Source of the DNA: Bacteroidota bacterium
Lineage (GTDB): Bacteria > Bacteroidota > Bacteroidia > Bacteroidales > Cfx3-03
Length of the DNA: 64,000 bases
Direction: 5' to 3'
NCBI GenBank assembly: GCA_013390605.1
Contig: JACAUB010000001.1
Span: 3,699,797 to 3,763,796, forward strand
Shown here: positions 7,435 to 16,945 of the stretch, one piece after another
Numbering within the stretch: position 1 is the stretch's first letter
Layout of the letters: every line of letters starts with the position of its first letter
Program-made: the position numbers and the translations under genes
Notes under the pieces: generated by a model
Databases searched by the model: none
The model's input: the letters and a program-made list of their open reading frames with translations, nothing else
Told to the model about the DNA's origin: nothing

Positions 7435-9433
7435 GAAAGTAGAGATCGGCGAGATCATTAAAAACATTGAACAGGAGAAGTTATTTGAATTTGCTTCAGC
7501 TGATGGCGGTTTTAAAATAAAAATAGCCAGATATGTTCCCTTTTGTTGTACCGCTGTTCACAATGGGAGTAATCTGAGACAAGAATTACACAAAAAAATT
7601 GCGTTGAATGAATATCAGCGATGGTATGAAGAAGATCCATATACTGAAGATTTTATCAAATCAATGCCCATTACAATAGTTGGAAATGATTCACGTTTTG
7701 AATATGATTTAAATCGAAATCCCAATGATTGTGTCTACGACGAAGCATGGGGGAAAACGGTCTGGAAGAAAAAATTAACAATACAGGAAATAAATTTAAG
7801 CAAACAAAAACATGCTGCCTATTTCAAAGTGGTACATGCACTTATTTCAAAACTTGAAGAGCTTTTTGGCGGTTGTGTGGTCTATGATATTCATTCTTAT
7901 AATTATAAGAGATGGGATCGGGAAGTACCCCTTTTCAATATTGGCACCGAAAAAATAGATTTAAAGTTATATGACGAGACGGTACAAAACTGGCTCAATG
8001 AGCTAAAGGAAATTGTCATACCCGATGTTTCAACCAGTGCTGTTACCAATGATGTCTTTCATGGCAAAGGATATAATCTCGAATACATTAATAATCACTT
8101 CAGAAAAACGCTTGTTCTTGCTACTGAAATTAAAAAAGTTTATTGTGATGAACTGACCGGAGATCCCTTTCCAAAAATAATCCGGAAACTCCAGCAATCT
8201 TTAAAAATAGCAATCCTCAATAATACCAACACTTTTTGCCGAAAGCTTGAAAAATGGCACCATCATTCTAATAATAGTTTGTTAGACAAAAAAGTGAATA
8301 AGAATCTGCTAAAGATTGACCATGATATTTACAATCTGCTGAAAAACATAGAGGTACTGGCAGTGGTGAATCCAATAAACACGGGTATTGAGAAAAATAA
8401 GTTTTTCAAAAACAAGTTTTCAGAGATCCCTAACTTTAAATACAATCCTATCAGAATCAATTCTTTTAATTTAAAACAACAACTTCTGAGTATCCCCCTT
8501 CAGGATATACAGGATGTCTCAATCCGGAATTTATATAAGTCAGTAATCAATAGCTATTTCGACAAGATAGACATGATTAGCTCATTAAACACTGATAAAT
8601 TCTTATACAATTCGCTACGTTATTTTGGAAGGCCCTCAAAAAAGGATTTACAAAATGCTTCTTATATATTGCTTTTACCCGACATTCCTGAAGAGGCAAA
8701 GAAACAGCCTGTTTTTGATGCAAAAACTGCCATGTCCAGATTTAAAGAAGAACTTGATGATTATGGGCTGGAGGCAAAGATCGAATTAAGCAACCTGGTT
8801 ATTTCTCAGGTCATGGTGTTGAATTCAAAAAGGAGCATTCTTATTCACCCACAGGCAACTTTTAACCGGAAGGAACTGCTTGCTTTATTGGAACATGAAA
8901 TTGGAATTCACATGCTGACTACTATTAATTCTACTTTTCAGCAATTAAAAATATTCAATATCGGATTACCTGTTAACACTTTGACTCAAGAAGGTATGGC
9001 AATCCTGGCTGAATACTTAAGTGGAAATCTTACTTTACACAGATTAAAGAAAATTGCTTTCCGTGTCATTGTTGTCGATCAAATGTGTAGTGGTGCAGAC
9101 TTTATCGAATGCTTCAATTTGTTGAAAAATGAGTATTCTGTCGAACAGAACGCAGCTTTTAATATTGTTACCCGGGTCTTCCGTGGAGGTGGATTTACAA
9201 AAGATTATTTGTATTTAAGCGGGTTTGTTCAAGTTCTCAGGTTTTGGGAGGAACAAAATGATCTGATCCCATTGCTGGTCGGAAAAACGTCTTTACAATT
9301 CTACAATATAATTGAGGAAATGATTGGGCGGGAGATGATTTCACCACCAAAATATATCACAAAAAGCCTGCTTAAACCAACAACTGAACAAAATAATTCA
9401 ATTTACAACTATATTTTGAGTGGACTTAAATAA
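7424..9433 (+). CDS. N-formylglutamate amidohydrolase domain fused to DUF1704 (QEGLA-type metallopeptidase-like) domain
   Basis: A 669-residue cytoplasmic protein with two parts. Residues 1 to about 220 match the N-formylglutamate amidohydrolase fold, which is related to zinc carboxypeptidases: AVHNGSNLR, SRFEYDLNR and VVYDIHSYN carry the expected metal and substrate residues. Residues from about 290 to the end match DUF1704, often annotated as flavohemoglobin expression-modulating QEGLA motif protein. It shows HEIGIH at 491-496 (an HExxxH zinc motif) and TQEGMA at 521-526, whose Glu would complete the site as in the eukaryotic MATCAP tyrosine carboxypeptidases. It starts 11 bases inside the end of the ATP-grasp gene. 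A ligase next to two metallo-hydrolase modules suggests making and trimming of a small peptide, but the substrate is unknown. Confidence 0.8.
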   Translation: MKIRKVEIGEIIKNIEQEKLFEFASADGGFKIKIARYVPFCCTAVHNGSNLRQELHKKIALNEYQRWYEEDPYTEDFIKSMPITIVGNDSRFEYDLNRNPNDCVYDEAWGKTVWKKKLTIQEINLSKQKHAAYFKVVHALISKLEELFGGCVVYDIHSYNYKRWDREVPLFNIGTEKIDLKLYDETVQNWLNELKEIVIPDVSTSAVTNDVFHGKGYNLEYINNHFRKTLVLATEIKKVYCDELTGDPFPKIIRKLQQSLKIAILNNTNTFCRKLEKWHHHSNNSLLDKKVNKNLLKIDHDIYNLLKNIEVLAVVNPINTGIEKNKFFKNKFSEIPNFKYNPIRINSFNLKQQLLSIPLQDIQDVSIRNLYKSVINSYFDKIDMISSLNTDKFLYNSLRYFGRPSKKDLQNASYILLLPDIPEEAKKQPVFDAKTAMSRFKEELDDYGLEAKIELSNLVISQVMVLNSKRSILIHPQATFNRKELLALLEHEIGIHMLTTINSTFQQLKIFNIGLPVNTLTQEGMAILAEYLSGNLTLHRLKKIAFRVIVVDQMCSGADFIECFNLLKNEYSVEQNAAFNIVTRVFRGGGFTKDYLYLSGFVQVLRFWEEQNDLIPLLVGKTSLQFYNIIEEMIGREMISPPKYITKSLLKPTTEQNNSIYNYILSGLK

Positions 9434-9798
9434 AATTAACTTTATCAAATCTTCAGTTTAGTTAATCAAATTCCCTAGTTATAATAGATTTACAATCTGT
9501 TACAGTATAAGCATAAAGTTTTACATAGGTTACAGGTTGCAAAGCGGACACCAAATTACGCTAGCTGCCGAACTGATTCATTAGAACTCTTATTCTGCCA
9601 TTTAGACCAGATAAACGTAGACAAGAATAAGTTCACCCGGACTTAACACATAACAACATTACGACCTAAAACATTAATGGAAAGTTCTTTCCCTGTTAAC
9701 TCTCAAAAAACATTCACATACTACTTTTAAAAACTTTCTTATTGGGAATCATTCCTTTGGTTTTTAAGGGCTTGATACATGTATAGGAGAAAAGAGAA
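9434..9798. other. Intergenic region with no recognised feature
   Basis: This 365-bp gap between the FGase/DUF1704 gene and the metallophosphoesterase gene holds no open frame of note on either strand. I found no tRNA, no strong hairpin and no exact TAnnTTTG promoter box. Confidence 0.5.
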
Positions 9799-9858
9799 AT
9801 GCTGTATGGATTCGGCCTGATTAAAAAAAGACCTTCCAAACGCTCAAATATTAACTTA

Positions 9859-10953
9859 ATGAATGTATCAATGATTTCACTGAAAGCAGGATTATTTCTA
9901 GTAATAATTTCTCTGGTCTTCTCTATTCAATTTTCTCATGCACAGAAGTTCGTTATTCCCATCCTCCCCGATACGCAAAACGAAGTATGGCATAATCCAG
10001 AGATGTACAACAGCCAGATGAAATGGATCGCAGACAATAAAACGATCCTGAATATTCCAATTGTAATACATGTAGGTGACATCATCAAGTGGGAGACCCC
10101 AGATAAGAGCATGTGGAAAACGGCCAGTAATGGATTCAAAATATTAGATAAAGCTAAAATCCCTTATGTAATAACGCCAGGCAATCATGATTGTGCATTG
10201 GTTAAAGTTGGTCAAGGCCCATTACCAGGAGTATTGTTGACATTCAGGAGAATAGCAATGTACATTGCTGAAATATTAGGTTTAGGCAAAGGGTTGGGAG
10301 ATGCCCATTGCGAAATAAGAGACACCCGACAGTTTAATGAAGTTTTCCCAGTGAAAAGATTCATTGCTCAAAGAGGAAGATATGAAAACGGGAAAAGTGA
10401 CAATGCGTGGTATATCTTCAAAGCAGGTGACCTTAATTGGATGGTCCTGGCGCTGGAATTCTGTCCAAGGCAAGGAGCTGTCGATTGGGCAAATAAAGTC
10501 ATTTCCGACTACCCTGATTACAATGTCATCATTGTCACCCATTATCACCTTACTTCTAAGGGTTTAATATCCGAAAACAATGCAGGTTATGGAGATTTAA
10601 GTCCCAAAGCAGTTTACGATCAGCTGGTCAGGATTCATCCAAATGTACGTCTGGTTGTGAGTGGGCATGTCGATTCCTCATCATGGCGTGATGATATTGG
10701 TATAAAAGGTAATCATATCTACCAATTACTTCAGGATTACCAAGAAGACAATCTGGGAGGTGGATTTATCAGACTGCTTGAAATTGACACAAAGTCAGGC
10801 ACCATTTCAGCAAGGATGTATTCACCTTATTCCAATCAAACAAAAAAAGATCTATCCTATTTTACCTTTTCAAAAGTTGACTTTATAAAGAGCGACTTAG
10901 CAATTCATCAAGGTAACGGAACACTATCTGAGAATATCAATCTTGATAAATAA
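9859..10953 (+). CDS. Secreted calcineurin-like metallophosphoesterase
   Basis: A metallophosphoesterase with a signal peptide. I prefer ATG 9859 (364 residues) because MNVSMISLKAGLFLVIIS to SHAQ makes a normal export signal from there; an earlier ATG at 9799 would add 20 basic residues, though it does have an AGGAG-like sequence before it. The metal-binding blocks appear in order: LPDTQ just after the signal (Gln in place of the usual His), HVGDII, GNHD, THYH and SGHVDS. Such enzymes hydrolyse phosphomonoesters or diesters with two metal ions, here probably in the periplasm. The gene stands alone and converges with the DUF3828 gene 42 bp away. The substrate cannot be read from the sequence. 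Confidence 0.82.
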   Translation: MNVSMISLKAGLFLVIISLVFSIQFSHAQKFVIPILPDTQNEVWHNPEMYNSQMKWIADNKTILNIPIVIHVGDIIKWETPDKSMWKTASNGFKILDKAKIPYVITPGNHDCALVKVGQGPLPGVLLTFRRIAMYIAEILGLGKGLGDAHCEIRDTRQFNEVFPVKRFIAQRGRYENGKSDNAWYIFKAGDLNWMVLALEFCPRQGAVDWANKVISDYPDYNVIIVTHYHLTSKGLISENNAGYGDLSPKAVYDQLVRIHPNVRLVVSGHVDSSSWRDDIGIKGNHIYQLLQDYQEDNLGGGFIRLLEIDTKSGTISARMYSPYSNQTKKDLSYFTFSKVDFIKSDLAIHQGNGTLSENINLDK

Positions 10954-10995
10954 TTGTATTCTAAAAGCATTATCTATTTTTCAATTTTCAGTAAA

Positions 10996-11562
10996 TTAGT
11001 CTGCAGGTTGCTCACCTATTCCTGAAAGTTTAAAAGAAAAACTACCTATATCATTAATAGCATGGTCTTTATTATTCTGCGAATCACGTTGTTTATCTTT
11101 AGGAATATTAATAATCCCTGCACCATCAACTAACCATCTATTATTCTGAAAAACCACTTTGACTATTACAGTAAATGCCTCCCAATCTTTTCCACAGAGA
11201 GTCACATATCCGGATGCCCTATTATATTTTAGAACTTTAAATCCTTTATCCGGATAGTCCTGAGCATCAAAAATCGGATCAAAGTCTAATCCTAATTCAG
11301 GATCAGCTTTATAAGCATCATCCATAATTTTTCTATAAGTCGATTTAAATCTAGCCGTTAACAATGTATTGTCTTTAATCCAGCTATCCACATCCTTTTG
11401 CTGGTTATCATAAAGCTTAGCATAACTATCCATAAACTGCAATGCGACGTCAGCATGAACGGTTCTCCCCTTTTGATTAATCGTGCCAGGTTGAAAAGAT
11501 GCATCTACTTGCAAATCACAACAAAAAATCATTATAAAACTCAAAAATATTATCAGTTTCAT
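10996..11562 (-). CDS. DUF3828-like secreted protein
   Basis: A 188-residue protein with an N-terminal hydrophobic segment (MKLIIFLSFIMIFCCDLQV) that could be a signal peptide or, with the paired cysteines at 14-15, a lipoprotein signal. The mature part has the DUF3828 pattern: a helical N-half with FMDSYAKLYD and LLTARFKSTYRKIMDDA, a DFDPIFDAQDYP block, then beta strands (GYVTLCGKDWEAFTVIVKVV, NRWLVDGAGIINIP). The family occurs in periplasmic proteins of unknown function related to NTF2-like folds. The gene stands alone and is preceded by copy A of the repeated ATGAAACGAGC leader, which runs directly into its start codon. Nothing in the neighbourhood indicates its role. Confidence 0.65.
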   Translation of the reverse strand: MKLIIFLSFIMIFCCDLQVDASFQPGTINQKGRTVHADVALQFMDSYAKLYDNQQKDVDSWIKDNTLLTARFKSTYRKIMDDAYKADPELGLDFDPIFDAQDYPDKGFKVLKYNRASGYVTLCGKDWEAFTVIVKVVFQNNRWLVDGAGIINIPKDKQRDSQNNKDHAINDIGSFSFKLSGIGEQPAD

Positions 11563-11644
11563 CTGTATATAATTTGTTTTTTATAGGTAGGATGGAACTC
11601 GCATATTAAATTCATTAAAGTGTTTGTAAATATGCTCGTTTCAT
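11563..11644 (-). promoter_or_regulatory. Repeated ATGAAACGAGC leader, copy A
   Basis: On the reverse strand this 82-bp segment starts ATGAAACGAGCATATT and ends TATATACAG directly before the ATGAAA start of the DUF3828 gene. Three further copies precede unrelated genes in the same orientation and at nearly the same distance. GCATATT (11629-11635) and AATATGC (11601-11607) can pair perfectly. A reading frame from the leader ATG stops after nine codons here. Confidence 0.7.
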
Positions 11645-11906
11645 ATTCCTAATTAATATTTAATGAATTACATCTATTTAGTATAACGTCTTTTAAATAG
11701 TTCACACAACATTCAGTAACTACATAAATAGTTTTTAAAGGATGTGAAATAATTTGTATCAATGAATAACTGAATTATCGTTTAAATCGTTGTTCAAAGA
11801 TAGTTACAAACTGATTTTCTTTTTAATTTATACGCTATTGTTTTTAAATTCTTAACGTTATTTCTAATTTAACAGTGTTATTTTATTATTATCCCCTTTT
11901 AATACA
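11645..11906. other. AT-rich intergenic stretch
   Basis: Between copy A of the leader and the 3' end of the GH106 gene the sequence is very AT-rich, with no open frame, RNA gene or clear terminator. The promoter for the DUF3828 gene should lie here, but I see no exact TAnnTTTG box on the reverse strand. Confidence 0.45.
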
Positions 11907-14852
11907 CTATTCAGTAGCCCGATACACCTTCACAGGTCCGAGTAATCCTGACTCAAGTAATGGAGTACTACCTCTGAGCATATCAAAACGGAAAGCATCA
12001 TGTGTTTTGGTAAACCTTTTTTCTTTAGGTTGATTCAGGTCACCAATGACACGATTAGCCCATAAATTGATGACATCTACCTCCAATACATTGTCTGTTA
12101 GTTTTACAGCATCCGTAATATCAACATGCCAGGGAGCACACCAAAGAATGCCCAGTTTTTTCCCGTTCAGACGCACTTCTGCAACATTCTTAACCTCCCC
12201 AAGGTCTAGAAATAGTCTGCCCGCTTTATACATTTCGTTCTTATTACCATCAGCATCCTTACTCAAATCAAAGTTTTTCAAATATGTGGCCTTACCCGAA
12301 TAATACTTAATCCCTTCTTCCGGTCGTTTAGTCCAACTTATAAGCTCATGAAACTCCGCTGTACCTGGGCCACCCCATTCTGGATCAAATATAGCATTCC
12401 ATGGGCCATCCAATTTGCATACTTCCAATAGCTTAGGGAAATCCCTTTCTGCCGGCCCCTTAGCATCAACGGCAATAGGTTTACGAAACACAATAAAATA
12501 AGAACCGAACGCATCTAGTTCTAACGATAAAGTAGTGCAGGCTTTTGCTTGATGATAGGCTTTTGCCATAGAAGTTTTACCCGTTACCGCATTCCATATC
12601 TCAGGCTGTTTTCCTGCAACCCGAAAAGTAAAATCACGTATTTCATGTCGATTAGTTCTATTTATCACAAAATAGATCTCCGTTCCACCGCTTGTACGAT
12701 GAATATAATCAAATTGATCAGCATTCTCAGCCTGCCCGGAGAAAGTAAAGTCGGGAGCAACTCCATCAGCAAGGAGAATCTCTCTCGGTGTTTTACCCCA
12801 GATTACACGTCCCTTTCCCAAACGGCGTTCGGTACGAATTTTACCATCCAGATCGCCCCATATATCTGCAGCTATCTTTCGCACCTGTTCATCACATGCT
12901 GGATAGTTTTTCAACTCAGCGGATATATCCGGAGGTGAGCCGACAACTGTGGCCCCAAGATTAATCAACTCCCGGATCTTCTTAATCACCTTTAGCGACA
13001 TCGCCTGAGACGGGATAGAAGAAACAGATAGTCTCTGATAAGAGCCCACCTCATTACAGATCTCTGGAGATGTAGAAGTACAATTCTGCAACACCAAAAG
13101 TCTGTAACTCATGCCATCAGGCAAAACAATCCGCCCGTTCTTGACTGACATCCTGGTAAGTAGTACCTCAGCATTAGCATAATCACAATCGTAACCCGGG
13201 CCGAGCGAAGGAATAACATATTTAGGTGGTGCTAAAGCCGGTGGTCTTTCTCCCAGATAGAAACAAACGTCGCCTACGAATTTCCCCTGTTGCAACATAT
13301 ACTGGCAACGTGAAAGATAAGTAAAAAACGCTGACGACTGCTCCCACCAGGTTATGTTCGGTGTAAAATGCTGTCCTGCACAAAATTCATATCCCGGCTT
13401 ACCGTCTGATGGTGGTTGACAGGTGGCCTGATGAAGCAAAAGGCGGTTGATTCCCTCACAAAATGCATCATTAGCATATGGTTTTAACTCGGCTGGACCA
13501 AGAGACCAGTGCGTCCGATCCTGTTCTTGCTGAGTGAACGCCTCAGCCTGTGCTTGCGACTTGCCATAAACATGCGCCGCAGTAGCAGTTTGTTTTAGAT
13601 TGAGTCGTTCAAACCTGTTTTTATTATATCCGTCTGGTGAATTATAATGACCATTAACCCAAAACTCCCCTGCCAGGATATCACAATGCCCAAAGTTCTT
13701 CAATACATCCTGAGGGGGAATGTCATTGGGGCCTCCGGCCTCGTTGCCAACCTTCATCCCATACTGATGACATAAATCCGCAAAATGTCCATAAAAATTC
13801 TCAGCAATACAATCTTGAATCGTACGATCAAAATCATCCCGAAATCGTGCTGATACCTCAGCATTATCAACCGTATATCCAGCTAAAACAGGCAAATAAG
13901 CTTTCAGGTTATAACCGCGGAATCTACTGAATTGATTAGGGAAGTCCTGAGTCCAGGTAAGCTTACCACATTCCCAACTGTCAGACCATAAATAATCCAA
14001 ATGACCTCCCGCCTTCTCTGCTTCCTCTATTACAAGCTTGCCCAAATGGCCGAAATAATCGTCTAATGAGGCACGGTTCAAATAGTCTATCTCATAACCC
14101 TCCCCGCCCTGAAATGTATCTCCTTCAGGATATGCATGCCATTTGCTCCATGGATGTCCAGTCAATGTATATCCGGTTCGCAAAATCACCCATTTCCCCT
14201 TCGGCACATCCCAATTAAAATGGCCGTTAGCCTCCAATTTACTTGTTAAGTCAATTACAGTTTTAGGGTCTATTCTTTTAGTACTGTCCAGAACCCGAAA
14301 TGCTTGCACCAGGATATCATGATAATAGCCCTCAACCATTTCAGGTTGAGGTAATATTCCTGAGAATTTAGTCGGTCCCACAACACTCAATTCAGCCGAG
14401 ACAACCTTCTTCATTGCATTATCCTTGGTTACCGAAGGCCCCATCAGTGTCCATCCGCCAGCCAGATTAAATCCTATTTCTATATTTAACCTTTTAGCTT
14501 CTCTGACTGCATGACGAAAAAGTTCACGCCACTCCTCACCAAGAAACGTTACACCAGGGAGGGGTGCCTTCCCTGCATATCCCCCGGTACAAATCAGATT
14601 AACACCACTAATACCTTTAGCCTTAAACTGCTCTAAATCGCGTGTAATTCCTTCTTTATTCACTCTATTGAAAAGCCACCACCAATAAACTCGTGGTTTC
14701 GCATAATTTGGTGGTGCTTCAAACGAACTTAATAATGTATCCTTACCTAAAATATTTTCTCCAATATATTTTATGCCTTTTTGTGCCTGACTTACATTGT
14801 CAATATTTAAAACAAAAAGTGCAGTAAAAAAAATAGTGAAAACCGATTTCAT
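11907..14852 (-). CDS. Secreted GH106-family alpha-L-rhamnosidase
   Basis: I place the start at ATG 14852, giving about 981 residues, because MKSVFTIFFTALFVLNIDN to SQAQ is a standard signal peptide; an upstream in-frame ATG at 14891 adds 13 charged residues. The mature N-terminus carries the GH106 hallmark KPRVYWWWLFNRVNKEGITR followed by DLEQFKAKGISGV, then GFNLAGGWTLMGP and DYLWSDSWECG, and a C-terminal beta domain (RLFLDLGEVKN, VRLNGKKLGILW) like the GH2 sugar-binding domain. GH106 enzymes remove terminal alpha-L-rhamnose by inversion. It is monocistronic and lies 26 kb from the PUL that encodes a second, more distant GH106-like protein. Possible substrates are pectic or other rhamnose-bearing glycans. 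Confidence 0.85.
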   Translation of the reverse strand: MKSVFTIFFTALFVLNIDNVSQAQKGIKYIGENILGKDTLLSSFEAPPNYAKPRVYWWWLFNRVNKEGITRDLEQFKAKGISGVNLICTGGYAGKAPLPGVTFLGEEWRELFRHAVREAKRLNIEIGFNLAGGWTLMGPSVTKDNAMKKVVSAELSVVGPTKFSGILPQPEMVEGYYHDILVQAFRVLDSTKRIDPKTVIDLTSKLEANGHFNWDVPKGKWVILRTGYTLTGHPWSKWHAYPEGDTFQGGEGYEIDYLNRASLDDYFGHLGKLVIEEAEKAGGHLDYLWSDSWECGKLTWTQDFPNQFSRFRGYNLKAYLPVLAGYTVDNAEVSARFRDDFDRTIQDCIAENFYGHFADLCHQYGMKVGNEAGGPNDIPPQDVLKNFGHCDILAGEFWVNGHYNSPDGYNKNRFERLNLKQTATAAHVYGKSQAQAEAFTQQEQDRTHWSLGPAELKPYANDAFCEGINRLLLHQATCQPPSDGKPGYEFCAGQHFTPNITWWEQSSAFFTYLSRCQYMLQQGKFVGDVCFYLGERPPALAPPKYVIPSLGPGYDCDYANAEVLLTRMSVKNGRIVLPDGMSYRLLVLQNCTSTSPEICNEVGSYQRLSVSSIPSQAMSLKVIKKIRELINLGATVVGSPPDISAELKNYPACDEQVRKIAADIWGDLDGKIRTERRLGKGRVIWGKTPREILLADGVAPDFTFSGQAENADQFDYIHRTSGGTEIYFVINRTNRHEIRDFTFRVAGKQPEIWNAVTGKTSMAKAYHQAKACTTLSLELDAFGSYFIVFRKPIAVDAKGPAERDFPKLLEVCKLDGPWNAIFDPEWGGPGTAEFHELISWTKRPEEGIKYYSGKATYLKNFDLSKDADGNKNEMYKAGRLFLDLGEVKNVAEVRLNGKKLGILWCAPWHVDITDAVKLTDNVLEVDVINLWANRVIGDLNQPKEKRFTKTHDAFRFDMLRGSTPLLESGLLGPVKVYRATE

Positions 14853-14988
14853 ACACAAGAAAGACCTTGTTTTTTCAATCTTACCTTTCATTTTAGTAAA
14901 GAATTAAAGAGTGGCGAGTATAAGGTGGGACAGATTTTTTCATAATTTTACCTATAGCATTAATATAAATATACTTTAATGCCGGGAT

Positions 14989-14996
14989 CAAAGTTA
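14989..14996 (-). promoter_or_regulatory. Possible -7 box for the GH106 gene
   Basis: The reverse strand reads TAACTTTG, an exact TAnnTTTG match, leaving a leader of about 130 bases before ATG 14852. No good -33 TTG sits at the right spacing, so this is a moderate call. Confidence 0.4.
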
Positions 14997-15093
14997 CAGA
15001 TTTTTAAACTAAGCTTCTTTTGACATTTGCCTATTTTAATCATATCATTCAATAAAATAAGCACAACCAGAGCAGCCTAATGGTTCAAGAGAA

Positions 15094-15765
15094 TCACCAA
15101 ACGTACGGAATAATCCGATATCGGGTTTTATTAGAATATTCAAGATAACCCTTCAATTCATTTTTTAAAGTTTTATCCTCCAGATTTGTCCTTGTTATCA
15201 ATAGAATAATCGACAAACCTATTGGCATTATACTCCAGAGTGAACCAAAGAGTAACGGGAATCCCAATGATTGAATAATTGAACCCAGATAGGCAGGATG
15301 TCTAACAATTTTATATAATCCGGTTTCACAAACAACATGTTCTCTATCAGTTTGAATCCGGACAGTACTTGAGAAAAACTTATTTTGCTTTTGAGCAATA
15401 AGAAATAAGAGTTGACCTTTAATTGTAAGTATAATACCCAGGGCACATAGGCTCCAATGAAAATCAGGAGACCAATGATAACGACCAGAATCAAGACCGG
15501 CAATAATATACATAGCAATCGTAACAAGTAAAGATAATCCCAATATTATCTTATCCCACTTCTTCGTACCCTCTCCCGGTTTTGAACGTTCTTTTAAAAG
15601 TTCAGGATCAATTTTAAAAACAGTGTAATTTAATACACCCATAATAAAGCCAATTATCACATAGATCAGCCCTTGCCAATAATCTATCCGACCAGCACTA
15701 ATAAAAATGATAGCAAAAAACAAAAACGTGCCGATAAAGTGCTTAACCACATAACTTGTTTTCAT
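15094..15765 (-). CDS. Isoprenylcysteine carboxyl methyltransferase-family membrane protein
   Basis: A 223-residue integral membrane protein with about five hydrophobic spans and the C-terminal signature of the ICMT/PEMT superfamily: GLYKIVRHPAYLGSIIQSLG (RHPAYLG at 155-161), then NLEDKTLKNEL (194-204), GYLEYSNKTRYRIIPYVW at the end. These residues bind S-adenosylmethionine and form the methyl-transfer site at the membrane face. Bacteria lack prenylated CaaX proteins, so the acceptor is probably a lipid or another small hydrophobic molecule; bacterial family members are mostly uncharacterised. The gene stands alone and is preceded by copy B of the repeated ATGAAACGAGC leader, which joins directly to its ATGAAA start. 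Confidence 0.8.
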   Translation of the reverse strand: MKTSYVVKHFIGTFLFFAIIFISAGRIDYWQGLIYVIIGFIMGVLNYTVFKIDPELLKERSKPGEGTKKWDKIILGLSLLVTIAMYIIAGLDSGRYHWSPDFHWSLCALGIILTIKGQLLFLIAQKQNKFFSSTVRIQTDREHVVCETGLYKIVRHPAYLGSIIQSLGFPLLFGSLWSIMPIGLSIILLITRTNLEDKTLKNELKGYLEYSNKTRYRIIPYVW

Positions 15766-15849
15766 CTGTAAATAAGTTGTTTTTTAAAGGTTTAGATGGA
15801 ACTCGCATATTAAATTCACTACAGTGCTTGTAAAACATGCTCGTTTCAT
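15766..15849 (-). promoter_or_regulatory. Repeated ATGAAACGAGC leader, copy B
   Basis: On the reverse strand this 84-bp segment starts ATGAAACGAGCATGTTTTAC, contains CACTGTAGTG and AATATGCGAGTTCCATC, and ends TTATTTACAG directly before the methyltransferase start. It is close to copy A along nearly its whole length. The arm GCATGTT pairs with AATATGC with one G-U. The leader ATG opens a frame of 21 codons that stops before the gene. Confidence 0.7.
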
Positions 15850-15896
15850 GATTTTATAATTCAATATTATGTCAATTTCAAAAACCGATCATAGCA

Positions 15897-16490
15897 TCAA
15901 TCTAATATAAAACGCATATTCCTTTTGATCTCATTAACATTTTGAATATCCGTTAACATCTCAAGTAACTTAAAGGCAACATCAAGACTTGTTGCCGGAC
16001 CCGTTGACGTAATAATGTTCTTGTCAATTACCAATTGTTTATCCTGAACATTTGCACCGAAATCAGCTAATTGTTTACGTCTGGCACCTTCATTTAAATC
16101 CCATGTAGTCGCTTTACGGTTTTTCAATACCGCCGATTTACCAATGGGCAGAGCCGCCACACAAATAGAGGCAATCAACTTACCCTTATTATCAAATTCA
16201 CGTATCAAATTAAGAAAACGTTCGTCATAAGCATCCTCATAGAAGCCAGCATCTCCTACACCGCCGGGAATAGCCAAGGCATCAAAATCATTAACATCTA
16301 TCTGGTCGAAAGGTAGTTCCGGTTGGACAATCAGATTCCAACAACATTTAAGCGTTGGTCGCAAGCCAGTGGTAACCAAATCTACAGATTCAATACCCGA
16401 ATCTCTACTCCAACCAAAGACATCGGTAAACACACTGGCTTCATAAGCTTCAAATCCCTGAGCTAAAAACAAGAGAACCTTTTTAGTCAT
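15897..16490 (-). CDS. DJ-1/PfpI-family protein
   Basis: A 197-residue cytoplasmic protein spanning the full DJ-1/PfpI fold. The start reads KKVLLFLAQGFEAYEASVFT, the family's first strand and helix, with Glu14 or Glu17 as the candidate acidic partner. DALAIPGGVGDAGFYED forms the central loop, and IASICVAALPIGKS holds the nucleophile-elbow Cys110. Members act as deglycases, chaperones, proteases or sensors of reactive carbonyls, and the sequence does not decide which; the tail GPATSLDVAFKLLEML is the usual last helix. The gene stands alone on the reverse strand, 406 bases (15491-15896 being its own leader side and gap) from other coding DNA on neither side in operon spacing. No promoter box was recognised. 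Confidence 0.85.
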   Translation of the reverse strand: MTKKVLLFLAQGFEAYEASVFTDVFGWSRDSGIESVDLVTTGLRPTLKCCWNLIVQPELPFDQIDVNDFDALAIPGGVGDAGFYEDAYDERFLNLIREFDNKGKLIASICVAALPIGKSAVLKNRKATTWDLNEGARRKQLADFGANVQDKQLVIDKNIITSTGPATSLDVAFKLLEMLTDIQNVNEIKRNMRFILD

Positions 16491-16913
16491 TCTGAAAAAA
16501 GATTTATTTGTATGTAATGTTTTGTCTTCACGGGTATCTCATTTTAATATTAGCACACTGTTTATATATTCACCTTTCAAACCAAGAAATAAGAGATGCA
16601 CAACTACACCTAATTTGATTTGTATTGTGCACTTTATAACACTTTAAGGTGATCCCTATTCCTTTGTAAAAATAAGATTTTTTAAAATCATTTAGTTCCT
16701 AAATCATCTAAAGACTACATTATTTATAAAAAAAACATACATAAGGTTTGCTTAAATTCGAGTTGTTTTACACATTGATTATAGTGACAAAGAAACGCAG
16801 TTGATAAGCTACACAAGAATTTGTAATCATTATTTTCTGTCCGCGAATTTCATTATTTTACTATCATTAGAAGATATTACTTTATATTTTACGCATACAT
16901 ACTGTTTTTACCG
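16491..16913. other. AT-rich divergent intergenic region
   Basis: This 420-bp stretch separates the DJ-1-like gene (reverse) from the AbiE locus (forward). It has no open frame of note, no RNA gene and no insertion-sequence remnant that I can recognise. It must carry the promoters of both genes; only the forward one is visible, at 16914-16921. Confidence 0.45.
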
Positions 16914-16921
16914 TATCTTTG
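16914..16921 (+). promoter_or_regulatory. Predicted -7 box for the AbiE locus
   Basis: TATCTTTG matches TAnnTTTG exactly and lies 24 bases upstream of copy C of the repeated leader. A transcript starting a few bases downstream would carry the whole leader as its 5' untranslated region. The -33 element is weak. Confidence 0.5.
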
Positions 16922-16945
16922 TGTAATTAATAAAGCATTCATTAA

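Noticed and set aside
12549..12938. 129-codon forward frame opposite the GH106 gene
   Set aside because: It lies fully inside a clear glycoside hydrolase gene on the other strand and shows no family features.
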